Assembly: GCA_030431975.1 (NCBI GenBank)
Contig: JAUIHP010000002.1
Span: 310,001 to 374,000 of the forward strand
Length of the DNA: 64,000 nt
Origin: a bacterium
GTDB lineage: Bacteria > Eisenbacteria > RBG-16-71-46 > CAIMUX01
Direction of reading: 5' to 3'
In this document: piece after piece, positions 17,042-26,010 of the stretch
Layout of the letters: each line of letters opens with the position of its first letter
Position numbering within the stretch: the stretch's first letter is position 1
Notes under the pieces: generated by a model
Database searches by the model: none
Told to the model about the DNA's origin: nothing
Seen by the model: only the letters and a program-made list of their open reading frames with translations
Program-made: the position numbers and the translations under genes

Positions 17042-19447
17042 TTACCGAACCTTGAGCAGGCGTTGGCTCGCTTGCGTGCCGCTTAGATCGAGTTGCAGAA
17101 AGTAGACCCCCGACGGCGCCGGCTCCCCGTTGACGTCCTTTCCGTCCCACAGGATTTGATGCGGCCCGGCCGGAAGTTCCCCGTCGAACAGTGATCGGGT
17201 CCGGCGCCCCTGGACGTCGACGATTCGCAACTTCACCCGTTCGGACTGGGTCAACTGCAACGAGAGTGATGCTTCCTCACGGACGGGATTCGGTAACGCC
17301 AGCAACCGGAACCGGGCTCCTTCGGGAAGAGGTCCCGGCCCGCCGCCAAACTCGACGTCGAAAATCTGGAAATCATCGAGGCCCGCTTCCACGATCGTGG
17401 CCGGACCGAGATCCGAAGCGCGGAACCGGAACCGCACATCCGCCGTGGGCTCGATGTAGGACCGCAGACCGAACTCGGCAAGATTCCAGTTCGGATCCGA
17501 GTCGGTCACATCCTCCAGGACTCGCCAAGAGGCTCCACCGTCGCTCGAAACCGACACCTCGAGTCCGTCTTCCGGTGTCCGGGAAATGTCCGTGGAAACG
17601 AACCACCGGTAATAGGTAACGACAGGTGACTCCAGACCCGTCAGGTCGTAGGCCGGACTGATCAGACTCGTGGTGCCGGCGTCAACATCCGCGTCATTGA
17701 TGGAGCGGGTTTCCGAGTTCCCGGTAACGAATGCCTGGGTCCCTTCGACGCTGCGGTCATCTTCGGCCTGAAACTGTCCGACACCGGTTCCTACCGGATC
17801 AGTACGTACCCACTGTCCGGCGCTGGCATCGTCATCGGCCGCACCGACCGTCCAACCCTGATCGGTCTCGAAGTCATCCGCGTAGGTCGCCGGAACCAAC
17901 TCCAACTCCAAGGCGAGTTCCGTCTCTGCGATGATCTCGACGGACTCGACCTGCCGGTAGAATCCGAATCGATCCACGACGATTTCCCAGGTCCCTTCCG
18001 GGATCAACTGAAGTAGGAAACCGCCGGTCGCGTCGGTTGTGGTCTTCAGCGGCGTTCCAAGGACCTCGACAACCGCACCCTGGATCGGCTGCCCTTCGTT
18101 CTCCAACGTTCCCGCCAGCGAACCGGACGGCAGAGGAACCAACTCGATGTCGAACTCCGTTCGCTCATCCAGAAGAACGTCGACCGTTGCGGTGAAGTCC
18201 TCGAAGCCGAAACCCGTGGCCTGAACGGTCACGGATCCCGGCGGGGAGATGAACTCGTACGATCCGTCTCCCTTCGTGGTGTAGACCTCGGGGGCCGTGT
18301 CGATGGAGATCTCGATGTCCCCCTGAACCTCGTCGGTTCCGCCTCGAACGACTCGGCCCTCGATGCTTCCGTTTTGCGGTGTCACCTCGAAGACGTAGAG
18401 CCCGGTCTGGATGTCACTGACGTAGACGAGCCCGCTATTGGCGTAGGGGTAAACTCCCCAGGCTCCGTCGAACGCGAAAACTCCGGACGTGGGGTGAGTG
18501 TCGTAAGCAGCCACGTTTTGGGGGAAATCCGGATTGCGGATGTCCAGGACCTGAAGGCCATTCGTATACCAGGAGACGTAGGCCAGACTCCCATCGATCG
18601 TGACGTTGTGGACGCTGGCCAGGGGATCGCTCTCCAGGATCCACTCGCCGATCCGTTCCGGGTTCGTCGGGTCGCGCACATCGAACACGTTGATGTGGCC
18701 GGATTCGGTCTCGTCCGTGGTCAGGCAGTAAGCGCCGTCCTCGGTCACCCAGGTGTTGTGGGTTGCCGCCCCCGGGTAACCCGTTCGGGAAAGAACCGTG
18801 ATGTTCGCCGGGTCCGAGCAGTCGAGAATGCCGAGATAGACGCCAAAAAACGCACCGCCGTAGGCGATGTCGTTCTGCACGAAGATGTCGTGGATGTAGA
18901 ACTCACCGAAGCGTCCCAGTTCGACCGGAGCCTCCGGATTACTGATATCGAGAATCGTCATGTCATCGCTGCCGGTCCCGACACAATAAAGCCGGTTTCC
19001 TTCGATGAAGATGTTGTGGCAACGATTGAAGAACTCTGAGGTCTCCAGCGCGAGTCGGGGAAGGCGCGGATTCGAAAGGTCGAAGACCTGGAGCGCGGCG
19101 CCCTCGGAGAACTGGTCGACGACGACGAAAGCGTACTCACCTGCGGTCTTGATATCCCGCCAGATACTGAGCGTCCCCCGCACCCAGGAAACGGCCTCGG
19201 GCGTATCCGGCTCGGTAACGTCCACGAACCAGGTCCCGTTGAGCGTCCCGACGATGGCCAGTGCGGTGCCGTCCGGGGCGTCATAACCCCATATGTCGGA
19301 GTAGTCCTCGTCGATCTCGTCGAGATGCCCGATACGCCGGACGTTGCGAGGATCGTCCTGGGCCTGGACGGTTTCGAAACAACACAGAGTGGCCAGGACG
19401 AAGCCCAACAAAAACGCGGCAGACCGCTGCCGCGAAACAATCCGCAT
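17042..19447 (-). CDS. LVIVD-repeat (choice-of-anchor B) exported protein 1
   Basis: An 801-residue exported protein. The signal peptide is about residues 1-30, cleaved after VQA. Residues 35-370 are an LVIVD-type beta-propeller (WGYDAPDGTALAIVGTLNGT, YCLTTDETESGHINVFDV, YVSWYTNGLQVLDI). Two carboxypeptidase-regulatory-like Ig modules follow (SIEGRVV; SLAGTLENEGQPIQGA), then a jelly-roll segment (DDFETDQGWTVG to VEAGLDDFQIF). A FlgD-Ig-like C-terminus follows (ALPNPVREEASL, LWDGKDVNGEPAPSGVYFL). ATG at 19447 begins the signal peptide; the open frame upstream has no signal. It is the last of four tandem paralogues on this strand. The function is unknown; a cell-surface or secreted binding protein is inferred. 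Confidence 0.85.
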   Translation of the reverse strand: MRIVSRQRSAAFLLGFVLATLCCFETVQAQDDPRNVRRIGHLDEIDEDYSDIWGYDAPDGTALAIVGTLNGTWFVDVTEPDTPEAVSWVRGTLSIWRDIKTAGEYAFVVVDQFSEGAALQVFDLSNPRLPRLALETSEFFNRCHNIFIEGNRLYCVGTGSDDMTILDISNPEAPVELGRFGEFYIHDIFVQNDIAYGGAFFGVYLGILDCSDPANITVLSRTGYPGAATHNTWVTEDGAYCLTTDETESGHINVFDVRDPTNPERIGEWILESDPLASVHNVTIDGSLAYVSWYTNGLQVLDIRNPDFPQNVAAYDTHPTSGVFAFDGAWGVYPYANSGLVYVSDIQTGLYVFEVTPQNGSIEGRVVRGGTDEVQGDIEISIDTAPEVYTTKGDGSYEFISPPGSVTVQATGFGFEDFTATVDVLLDERTEFDIELVPLPSGSLAGTLENEGQPIQGAVVEVLGTPLKTTTDATGGFLLQLIPEGTWEIVVDRFGFYRQVESVEIIAETELALELELVPATYADDFETDQGWTVGAADDDASAGQWVRTDPVGTGVGQFQAEDDRSVEGTQAFVTGNSETRSINDADVDAGTTSLISPAYDLTGLESPVVTYYRWFVSTDISRTPEDGLEVSVSSDGGASWRVLEDVTDSDPNWNLAEFGLRSYIEPTADVRFRFRASDLGPATIVEAGLDDFQIFDVEFGGGPGPLPEGARFRLLALPNPVREEASLSLQLTQSERVKLRIVDVQGRRTRSLFDGELPAGPHQILWDGKDVNGEPAPSGVYFLQLDLSGTQASQRLLKVR

Positions 19448-19613
19448 CAAGATGGTCGCTCCTCGCCGCAGCGACTCGGCCGACGACCGACCGAGCGCTG
19501 TTTGCTGGATTCTCGAGCCGCTACGGTGCATCCGTTTCGGCCGTAGCGACGACTCTAGCCCGAACGATTCCTGAACGTCTACCGCGGCGTCGGGTCCGCT
19601 CCGCGAAGGGCCA

Positions 19614-22481
19614 CTACTGGACTCGAACGACGCGGTCTACCCGTGACATCCCGTCCGCCAGGAATCGCAGGTAGTAGATTCCGGAAGGAGCCTCGGTTCC
19701 TTCATCGTCCCTGCCGTCCCACGAAACCGTGTGCTGGCCGACGCCTCGCGTTTCGCTCAGCAGGTCCCGCACGCGACGCCCGCCCGCGTCGAAGACCGCG
19801 ACCTCGACAAGGGATGGACGGACCAGTTGATAGCTCAGGTTCGTGAACGTGCCGCTGGGATTTGGGTAGGGCGCCTGCACACCGTTTTCAAAGGTCGGTT
19901 CGAGCACGTACTCCGGAGAGGGGGTGTTCTCCCCCACTTCCAGGTTCTCGCTCACTTCTTTGAAGAACTCGTGGGCAACTCGAATCTTGTAGTGGCCGAC
20001 GGGGACACCGTCGATCCGGAAGTCACCGGCCGCGTCCGTGTTCGTGGAGAAGGGCGTACCGACCAGTTCGACCGCAGCGCCAGCGAGCGGCCCGCCCCCG
20101 ACACCCCCGACGACCCGACCTGCAATGGACTTGCGGTCGAGTGCTTCCAAGGCCGCATCTACGACCTGCGTCCGCCTGGCTTGCAGATCGATTTGTTGTT
20201 CCACGGTTCGGTAGCCGAAGGCGGTGATCCGTAGGGTGACGGTCCCAGATGAAACGACGAGATCGTAGCGACCGTCACCGTCGACCTCCGTTGCCGCAGG
20301 GCCGTCCACAATGCGGACGGAAGCCGACTCCAGTGGAAGACCGGTGGCACTGTCGGTGACCCGGCCTTCGAGTCGGGCCAGCAGGTCGAAGATCTCCACG
20401 TCATCGATGGCCGCCTCGACAATGGAGGGGCCTTCTTCATCCGTGGCGACAAAGCGGAACTGCATCTGGGAGCTGGGAGCGACGAGGTCCTTGAGTGGAA
20501 CGTCGACCCGTTCCCATTCTGCGCGCGAAGCTTCGAGGCGATCGATCTCGGTCCAAGTCACTCCCCCATCCGGACTGGCTTCGACGATCAGGTCATCATC
20601 CGGGTTGGCGCCGGCATCGTTGACGTACCAACGGTGATACGAGAAAACCGGGTTGCTGAGAGAGGACAGGTCGAGAACCGGGCTGTAGAGAGTCGTCGGT
20701 CCACCATCGACATCGTTGTCCCCTACCGAGGCGCCGGCCGAGCCCGCAGCCGTGACGTAGGCGAACACTCCATCTGCCGTGTGGTCGTCTTCCGGTTGAA
20801 CGTACCCGGAGCCCGTCGCATGCGGGTCGGCCCGTTCCCACACTCCGCCCGTGGCGAGATCGGCGGCGCTCCCCACGGTCCAGCCCTTGTCGTACTCGAA
20901 GTCATCGGCGAAGTACGAACCAAAGGCCACGACCCGCGCCTCCGTTTCCGACCCGGCCTCGACGAGAACCGTCTTCTGTTCCGACAGGAAGCCGAAGGAT
21001 CGGGCATCCAGTTCGTAGGTGCCCACCGGAACGTCCGCAAACATGAAGCGACCGAGTTCGTCCGTAAAGGTCTCGAGCGGCGTATCGAGGAGTGTAACCC
21101 TCGCCCCCGCCACCGTCGCACCGTTCAGGTCCTCGACCAGACCAAAGATGCCGCCCCTTGGATTGCGAACCAGCTCGAAACCCTGCTCCAGGTCCTGTCC
21201 GATCGAAAGTGAGACGTCCTGTTCCAGCACCTCATACCCAAAGGCCTCGACCCGCAGGGTGTAGTCGCCCGGGAGGACGCTGAGGCGGAAGGATCCATCC
21301 AACGCTGTGGTCGTCTCCTCTCCGCTTCCGTTCAATGCGACGTGAACACCGGGGAGTGGATCGCCTGACGATCCATCTCGAATGATTCCGGCCACGTTGC
21401 CGCGGTTGCCTTCGAAGCGTAGGACGTAGAGACCCGAGTTGATGTCACTGACGTAGATGTTGCCGCTCTTGGCGAAGGGATAGGCGCCCCAAGCTCCCTG
21501 GAAACCGCCGCCCGCACCTGGAAACGTATCGTAGTAGCCCGCCCGAACGGGGTTTGCGGGATCGCGAAGGTCCAGCACCTGCAGCCCGGTCGTGTACCAC
21601 GACACGTAGGCAAAGTCGCCGCGGATGTGAACGTTGTGAACGATCGAATTCGGCTCCTCGGGGTTCGCCCAGCCCGAAACCCGATACGGCGCTGCCGGGT
21701 TTTCGACGTTCCAGATGTTGATGTGGCCCGCCGCGAGTTCGTCGGTCGTCAGGCAGTACTTGCCATCCTCGGTGAGCCAGGTGTTGTGGGTGAAGGCGCC
21801 TGGATAGCTCGTGGCCGAAAGAACCGCGATCTGGGGAAGGTTGGAAACGTCGAGTATCGTCAGCGTCGCGCTGTTGATGGCAGCGCCGTAGGCGAGGCCG
21901 TCGCGAACATAGATGTCGTGAAGATAGTCCCCATTCCACTGCGTGATGAGACGGGGGCTGGCCGGGTTCTGGGTGAGGTCGTAGACGTACGTGCCGCCGC
22001 GAGTCCCCACGGCCCACAAGGTACCAGCGCCCTCGTCCACGAAGATATTGTGTGCCGTCTGAAAGTCCCGGGTGATCGCATTGACGAACTGCGGCGAGAG
22101 CGGGTCGACGAGATTGATGATCTGCAGCCCGCCTCCATTCTCGTTGACCGAGTAGGCGAAGTGCGAGTACGTCTTCATGTCCCGCCAAGTGCTGGGTTGT
22201 CCGTCGACGAACCCGACCAGATTCGGCGACTGCGGGCGGGTGACATCCACGAACGCGGTGCCGTTGCGGGTTCCCAGGATCGCCAACTCCGTGCCATCCG
22301 GAGCCGAGTATCCCCACACATCGTTGTAGGTATCGCCGAGGCCGAAGTTACTGAGGAGCGTAACTTCGCTCGCCTGGCCGAACGCGCTGCGCAGCGGAAT
22401 CCAGCTCAGCGCGAATGCGAAAATGAGGACAGCGATCGAGGACCTCGAAGCGAGGTCAAGGGAAAGCGCCCGAGTGAACAT
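19614..22481 (-). CDS. LVIVD-repeat (choice-of-anchor B) exported protein 2
   Basis: A 955-residue paralogue, the longest of the array. The signal peptide is about 1-35 (ending SAFGQA). The propeller (about 40-370) has WGYSAPDGTELAILGTRNGT and LTTDELAAGHINIWNV. Two regulatory-like Ig modules precede a jelly-roll domain (DDFEYDKGWTVG to VEAAIDDVEIFD). Unlike the others, two more regulatory-like modules follow (LEGRVTDSATGLPLESASV; SIAGRVVGG) before the FlgD-Ig-like end (PYPNPSGTFTNL, SWDGRDDEGTEAPSGIYYL). GGAG lies 8 nt before the ATG. The domain duplication suggests recombination within the array. Confidence 0.85.
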   Translation of the reverse strand: MFTRALSLDLASRSSIAVLIFAFALSWIPLRSAFGQASEVTLLSNFGLGDTYNDVWGYSAPDGTELAILGTRNGTAFVDVTRPQSPNLVGFVDGQPSTWRDMKTYSHFAYSVNENGGGLQIINLVDPLSPQFVNAITRDFQTAHNIFVDEGAGTLWAVGTRGGTYVYDLTQNPASPRLITQWNGDYLHDIYVRDGLAYGAAINSATLTILDVSNLPQIAVLSATSYPGAFTHNTWLTEDGKYCLTTDELAAGHINIWNVENPAAPYRVSGWANPEEPNSIVHNVHIRGDFAYVSWYTTGLQVLDLRDPANPVRAGYYDTFPGAGGGFQGAWGAYPFAKSGNIYVSDINSGLYVLRFEGNRGNVAGIIRDGSSGDPLPGVHVALNGSGEETTTALDGSFRLSVLPGDYTLRVEAFGYEVLEQDVSLSIGQDLEQGFELVRNPRGGIFGLVEDLNGATVAGARVTLLDTPLETFTDELGRFMFADVPVGTYELDARSFGFLSEQKTVLVEAGSETEARVVAFGSYFADDFEYDKGWTVGSAADLATGGVWERADPHATGSGYVQPEDDHTADGVFAYVTAAGSAGASVGDNDVDGGPTTLYSPVLDLSSLSNPVFSYHRWYVNDAGANPDDDLIVEASPDGGVTWTEIDRLEASRAEWERVDVPLKDLVAPSSQMQFRFVATDEEGPSIVEAAIDDVEIFDLLARLEGRVTDSATGLPLESASVRIVDGPAATEVDGDGRYDLVVSSGTVTLRITAFGYRTVEQQIDLQARRTQVVDAALEALDRKSIAGRVVGGVGGGPLAGAAVELVGTPFSTNTDAAGDFRIDGVPVGHYKIRVAHEFFKEVSENLEVGENTPSPEYVLEPTFENGVQAPYPNPSGTFTNLSYQLVRPSLVEVAVFDAGGRRVRDLLSETRGVGQHTVSWDGRDDEGTEAPSGIYYLRFLADGMSRVDRVVRVQ

Positions 22482-22592
22482 CTTGGGTTCTCCTGCCGAC
22501 GCCCCGGCATGTTTTCGTGATTCCCACCCCGGCTGTTGGGAAGAATAGCAAGTCAGGCCCGATCCGTCACCTCGAGATCCCGGGCCCGTACT

Positions 22593-25070
22593 TCATTGCA
22601 AATGGAACTTACGCGAACGGGTTGTGCCTGACAGCTCGCGTTGCGTGTCAGGGGCGATCCGCAGGACGAAGTTGTAAACACCGCGGGGCGCCTGGCGTCC
22701 GCGGTCATCCCGCCCGTCCCAACGAACTTCGTGTGCCCCCGCCCCCCAATGGTGGTTGCCCAGATCGCGAAGACGCCTCCCGTGAATGTCGACGATGGAA
22801 ACCGTGCCGTGGCGAGGTTCGATGAGACGCAGCGCCACCTGACAACCTTGTCCGGGAGGAACCGGGTTCGGCCGGATCATGGAAAGAGAAACCGGATCCT
22901 CGAACAACGCCGTGCCGTCAGGCCCACTGTGGCCTCCCCCCACGTCCGTGGTCTCGTTTGGTCCGAAGATCTCGAAGTCATCGACGGCCGCTTCGACGAT
23001 CGTCGGCTCTCCCAGGTCCTGGGCGACGATCCGAAACCGCATCGCGGAGCTGACGGAGACGTGGTCCTCGAGCCGGTATCTCTTCCGCTGCCAATGCGCG
23101 TTGGTTTCCGCGACTGTTTCCAGGCGAGTCCAATCCGTGCCCCCGTTGGTGGACGCTTCGATCCAAAGGTCGTCATCCGTGGCCGACCCGAGATTGTTGA
23201 CGTACCACAGGTAGAAGGAGAGATGAGCGTCCGTGTACCCGCTCAAGTCCAGGACGGGGCTGATGAGCGTTTGCGTTCCTTCATCGACATCGTTGTTGCT
23301 GACGGTGGCGCCGGGATCGGACTGTCCGGTAACGAAGCAGCGCGAGCCCGGGTTTGGCGAATGATCGTGTTCGGGTTGGACGAGTCCGTCGACCGTCCCG
23401 TTCGGGTCGACTCGCTCCCAGGCGCCGGTCGTTCCGTCGCCCTGCGTGCCCCATCCGCTCGCGGACTCGAAGTCGTGGAAGATGGCCGAGTCCGAGAGTC
23501 CGACATCGAGCGTCGATGGGCCACCGCTTCCAATGCTCACCGATTCCTCCACCTCACCCAGTCCGGGATGACTCACGCGAACGGTGTGCGTCCCTGCCGG
23601 TAGATGAGGGAAGACGTAGTCTCCGACCAGGTTGGTCTCGGCGGTCTGCAAGGTCGTTGCCCCTGACCCGAGAACTTCGACGGTTGCCCCGGAAACGGCG
23701 GCTCCGTTCAGCCATCGAATGACCCGACCTTGTAGGGCTGCGCCGGGAGCGCGAGCGAGACCGCGGCTTTGATCGGAGACATCGCCGTCGGAAACACTGA
23801 TCGGAACAACGGCCGTCTGATAGCCGAAAGCAGACACCGACAGTTCATAGCTACCCGGATCAACATTGAATTTGAAGAAGCCACTCTCGTCGGTCGTCGC
23901 CTCGATTCCCAACGACAAGACCTGCAGTGCGGCGCCTGCAAGCGGTTGCCCGGAAGTCGCGTCCGTAATGACTCCCTCGAGAGAGGCGAAGTTCGGATCC
24001 ACGTCAAAGATCCACAGCCCCTCGGCGTTCCCCGTGACAAAGATCTTGCCCGACGGGCTGAAAGGGTACGCTCCCCATCCGCCATCAAACGTCGCACCCG
24101 TGCTGGGATGAAAGTCGTCGAAGGCCACGCGTTCGGGATGGGTCGGGACGCGCAAATCGACGACTTCGAACCCGTTCGTGTACCAGGCGATGTATCCGAA
24201 GTCCCCGTTCACCGTTGCGTTGTGAACGATGGCCGACGGGTTGTCCGGGTGGGCGTACGTCGAGACCATGCGCGGTTGGCTCGGATCCGAAACGTCGAAG
24301 ATGCTGAGCGCGCCGCCGGCCGTCTCATCCGTGCAAACCGCGTGGGTTCCGTCTTCGGTCAACCAGACGTTGTGGGCACGGGAAAGAGGAGTCGAGGCCG
24401 AGCCGACCGGAGGCATCCCGGCGTAAATGTCGCTGATGTCGTAGATGTAGAGGCGACCCTCAGCGACTCCCGCCATGTAGGCCAGGCCGTCCCTCGTCAC
24501 CATGTCATGAATGCGCCAGTCTCCGAACGTGCGCACGTAGACCGGCTGTGTCGGATCGGGGTTCAGATCGTAAACGTAGGTCTGCCGGCGTCCTCCCGCC
24601 GGGTTCGCGAAAGCGAGGCCGAGCTCTTCATCGATCCAAAGGTTGTGCGCTCCCTCCCACTCACCGAGGAACTGGTTGACGAGAACCGGCTGCAGAGGGT
24701 CGGAAAGGTCGTAGATGAAGAACGTGTAATCGGACATGTCTTCGACGACGTAGGCGTAGTGACCGAAGGTCTTGATGTCCCGCAGCGTAGGGCCGCCCGG
24801 GAAAAAGGCCACTTCCGTCGGCTGGCTGGGATCGGTCACATCGATGAAGGCCACCCCATTCAAGGCGGCCAGGATGACGATCTCGGTTCCATCCGGCGCC
24901 TGGTAGGCCCAAAGGTCACTACAAGCTGGATACTGATGAAGGGTCGCGAACCGGGTCACGTTCTCGGAGGTCGCCCCCGCACGACACGATCCGGCCAGTC
25001 CGAGCCATAGGATCCAAACCAGAGAGACAAAGATAGAGTGGAGGAAGCTGCGCAAGGTGGCTCCGTTCAT
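22593..25070 (-). CDS. LVIVD-repeat (choice-of-anchor B) exported protein 3
   Basis: An 825-residue paralogue. The signal is about 1-32; the sequence AGSCRAGA could also act as a lipobox. The propeller (about 40-365) has WAYQAPDGTEIVILAALNGV and WYTNGFEVVDLRVP. Two regulatory-like modules, a jelly-roll segment (HDFESASGWGTQG to VEAAVDDFEIFG) and a FlgD-Ig-like end (RPNPVPPGQGCQVAL, RWDGRDDRGRQAPRGVYNF) follow. This copy is the most diverged at both ends of the module and carries a basic tail (GTTRSRKFHLQ). ATG at 25070 is preferred over the adjacent TTG. Confidence 0.85.
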   Translation of the reverse strand: MNGATLRSFLHSIFVSLVWILWLGLAGSCRAGATSENVTRFATLHQYPACSDLWAYQAPDGTEIVILAALNGVAFIDVTDPSQPTEVAFFPGGPTLRDIKTFGHYAYVVEDMSDYTFFIYDLSDPLQPVLVNQFLGEWEGAHNLWIDEELGLAFANPAGGRRQTYVYDLNPDPTQPVYVRTFGDWRIHDMVTRDGLAYMAGVAEGRLYIYDISDIYAGMPPVGSASTPLSRAHNVWLTEDGTHAVCTDETAGGALSIFDVSDPSQPRMVSTYAHPDNPSAIVHNATVNGDFGYIAWYTNGFEVVDLRVPTHPERVAFDDFHPSTGATFDGGWGAYPFSPSGKIFVTGNAEGLWIFDVDPNFASLEGVITDATSGQPLAGAALQVLSLGIEATTDESGFFKFNVDPGSYELSVSAFGYQTAVVPISVSDGDVSDQSRGLARAPGAALQGRVIRWLNGAAVSGATVEVLGSGATTLQTAETNLVGDYVFPHLPAGTHTVRVSHPGLGEVEESVSIGSGGPSTLDVGLSDSAIFHDFESASGWGTQGDGTTGAWERVDPNGTVDGLVQPEHDHSPNPGSRCFVTGQSDPGATVSNNDVDEGTQTLISPVLDLSGYTDAHLSFYLWYVNNLGSATDDDLWIEASTNGGTDWTRLETVAETNAHWQRKRYRLEDHVSVSSAMRFRIVAQDLGEPTIVEAAVDDFEIFGPNETTDVGGGHSGPDGTALFEDPVSLSMIRPNPVPPGQGCQVALRLIEPRHGTVSIVDIHGRRLRDLGNHHWGAGAHEVRWDGRDDRGRQAPRGVYNFVLRIAPDTQRELSGTTRSRKFHLQ

Positions 25071-25124
25071 CAAACGTGGTCAATCGGCCCCGCCCGATGC
25101 CCGACACCATGAACTATAGCGGCT

Positions 25125-25619
25125 CTACTTCCTCGGTACGAGAGTGAAGACGACGACGACTCCCTCGTCCTCCTCCCGAAGCGTCAATACGCTGCTCTGC
25201 AACGTGTAGGTCAGTTCCGAGGTCTCGTTGACCGACCCGTCCCCGTCGAACTGGGTATGGACTTCGATGAGCCCACCTTTCGGGTCGACAAACACCCAAC
25301 CGGACTCGAACCAAAGCTGGCCGCCGCGAACGTCGACCTCTTCATAGACGTAGGCGCCGTTCTCCATGACCATGAGATGCGCTTCAACCGCGTCCGGAAC
25401 CCATTCGAGAACGTCGGACAGGGACACGGACGTACCATTCAGTGTCGCCGACTGGAAGAGCCAGGAATCCACCATGGCTGCGGGCGGATGCCCCTTCTCG
25501 TCGTCAGGACCGGTACCTCCGTTGCCCCCGTCGTCGTCATCATCGCTACCGCAGGCCAACACCAGACTCAGAAGAAGGACGAGCACAGCTCGTCGAAAAA
25601 GTCCTTCCCGGTTCGACAT
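25125..25619 (-). CDS. Small lipoprotein, lipocalin-like
   Basis: A 164-residue protein. ATG at 25619 has GGGAGG 5 nt upstream. The signal ends in a lipobox (LVLACGS) followed by an Asp/Gly spacer (DDDDDGGNGG), so it should be membrane-anchored. The remaining 120 residues alternate in beta-strand-like fashion (SWLFQSATLNGTSVS, LTYTLQSSVLTLREED) and resemble small lipocalin-like exported proteins. No function can be assigned. It sits between LVIVD genes 3 and 4 on the same strand and may be co-transcribed. Confidence 0.65.
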   Translation of the reverse strand: MSNREGLFRRAVLVLLLSLVLACGSDDDDDGGNGGTGPDDEKGHPPAAMVDSWLFQSATLNGTSVSLSDVLEWVPDAVEAHLMVMENGAYVYEEVDVRGGQLWFESGWVFVDPKGGLIEVHTQFDGDGSVNETSELTYTLQSSVLTLREEDEGVVVVFTLVPRK

Positions 25620-25792
25620 CTCGACCTCCCACAAAGCGGACCGTTTGAAACGACGATGAACTCGGATCCTACCGGAGGATTGCATCGGGCGAATGACCTG
25701 GAATGTCACCTCAATGTCACCTGCGGAACGCCGATCTGGTGTCGAGTCCCAGAGATGAGGTAGCGAAACGCCAGACGCAAAACACACGGCAC

Positions 25793-25873
25793 GAGAGGCG
25801 AGACGTGAGGCGTGAGGCGTGACGTGAGGTGTGACGTGACGTGAGGTGTGACGTGAAGCGTGAGGCGCAGACG
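25793..25873. repeat. Degenerate tandem repeat in 391-bp gene-free gap (25620-26010)
   Basis: The gap between the small lipoprotein and LVIVD gene 4 contains about eight degenerate copies of a 10-bp unit close to GTGACGTGAG, mixed with GTGAGGCGTG. Apart from this and two hairpins near its right end nothing is seen. The short open frames here only reflect the repeat. Confidence 0.8.
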
Positions 25874-25922
25874 AGGGAAGGCAAGGCGTGAAGAGGTGAG
25901 CAGGGAGACGCGAGAAATGGAA

Positions 25923-25989
25923 TCGGGCCCGAAAATCCGGGCCCGACTTCTCTCACGCTCTCAGGGCCCGCCCGAAGAAACCGGGCGGG
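25923..25989 (-). terminator. Tandem GC-rich hairpins after LVIVD gene 4
   Basis: Two stem-loops lie downstream of the stop at 26011. CCCGCCCG/CGGGCGGG (25967-25989) has a 7-nt loop. TCGGGCCCG/CGGGCCCGA (25923-25946) has a 6-nt loop. The T-run after the second is weak (ATTCCATTTC), so factor-independent termination is plausible but not certain. Confidence 0.55.
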
Positions 25990-26010
25990 ATGATCCCGTC
26001 ATTGCTCCGG

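Noticed and set aside
25793-25873. CRISPR array
   Set aside because: The units are about 10 bp, contiguous and degenerate, with no spacers and no cas genes nearby; the same holds for the repeats at 31.1, 36.8 and 63.5 kb.
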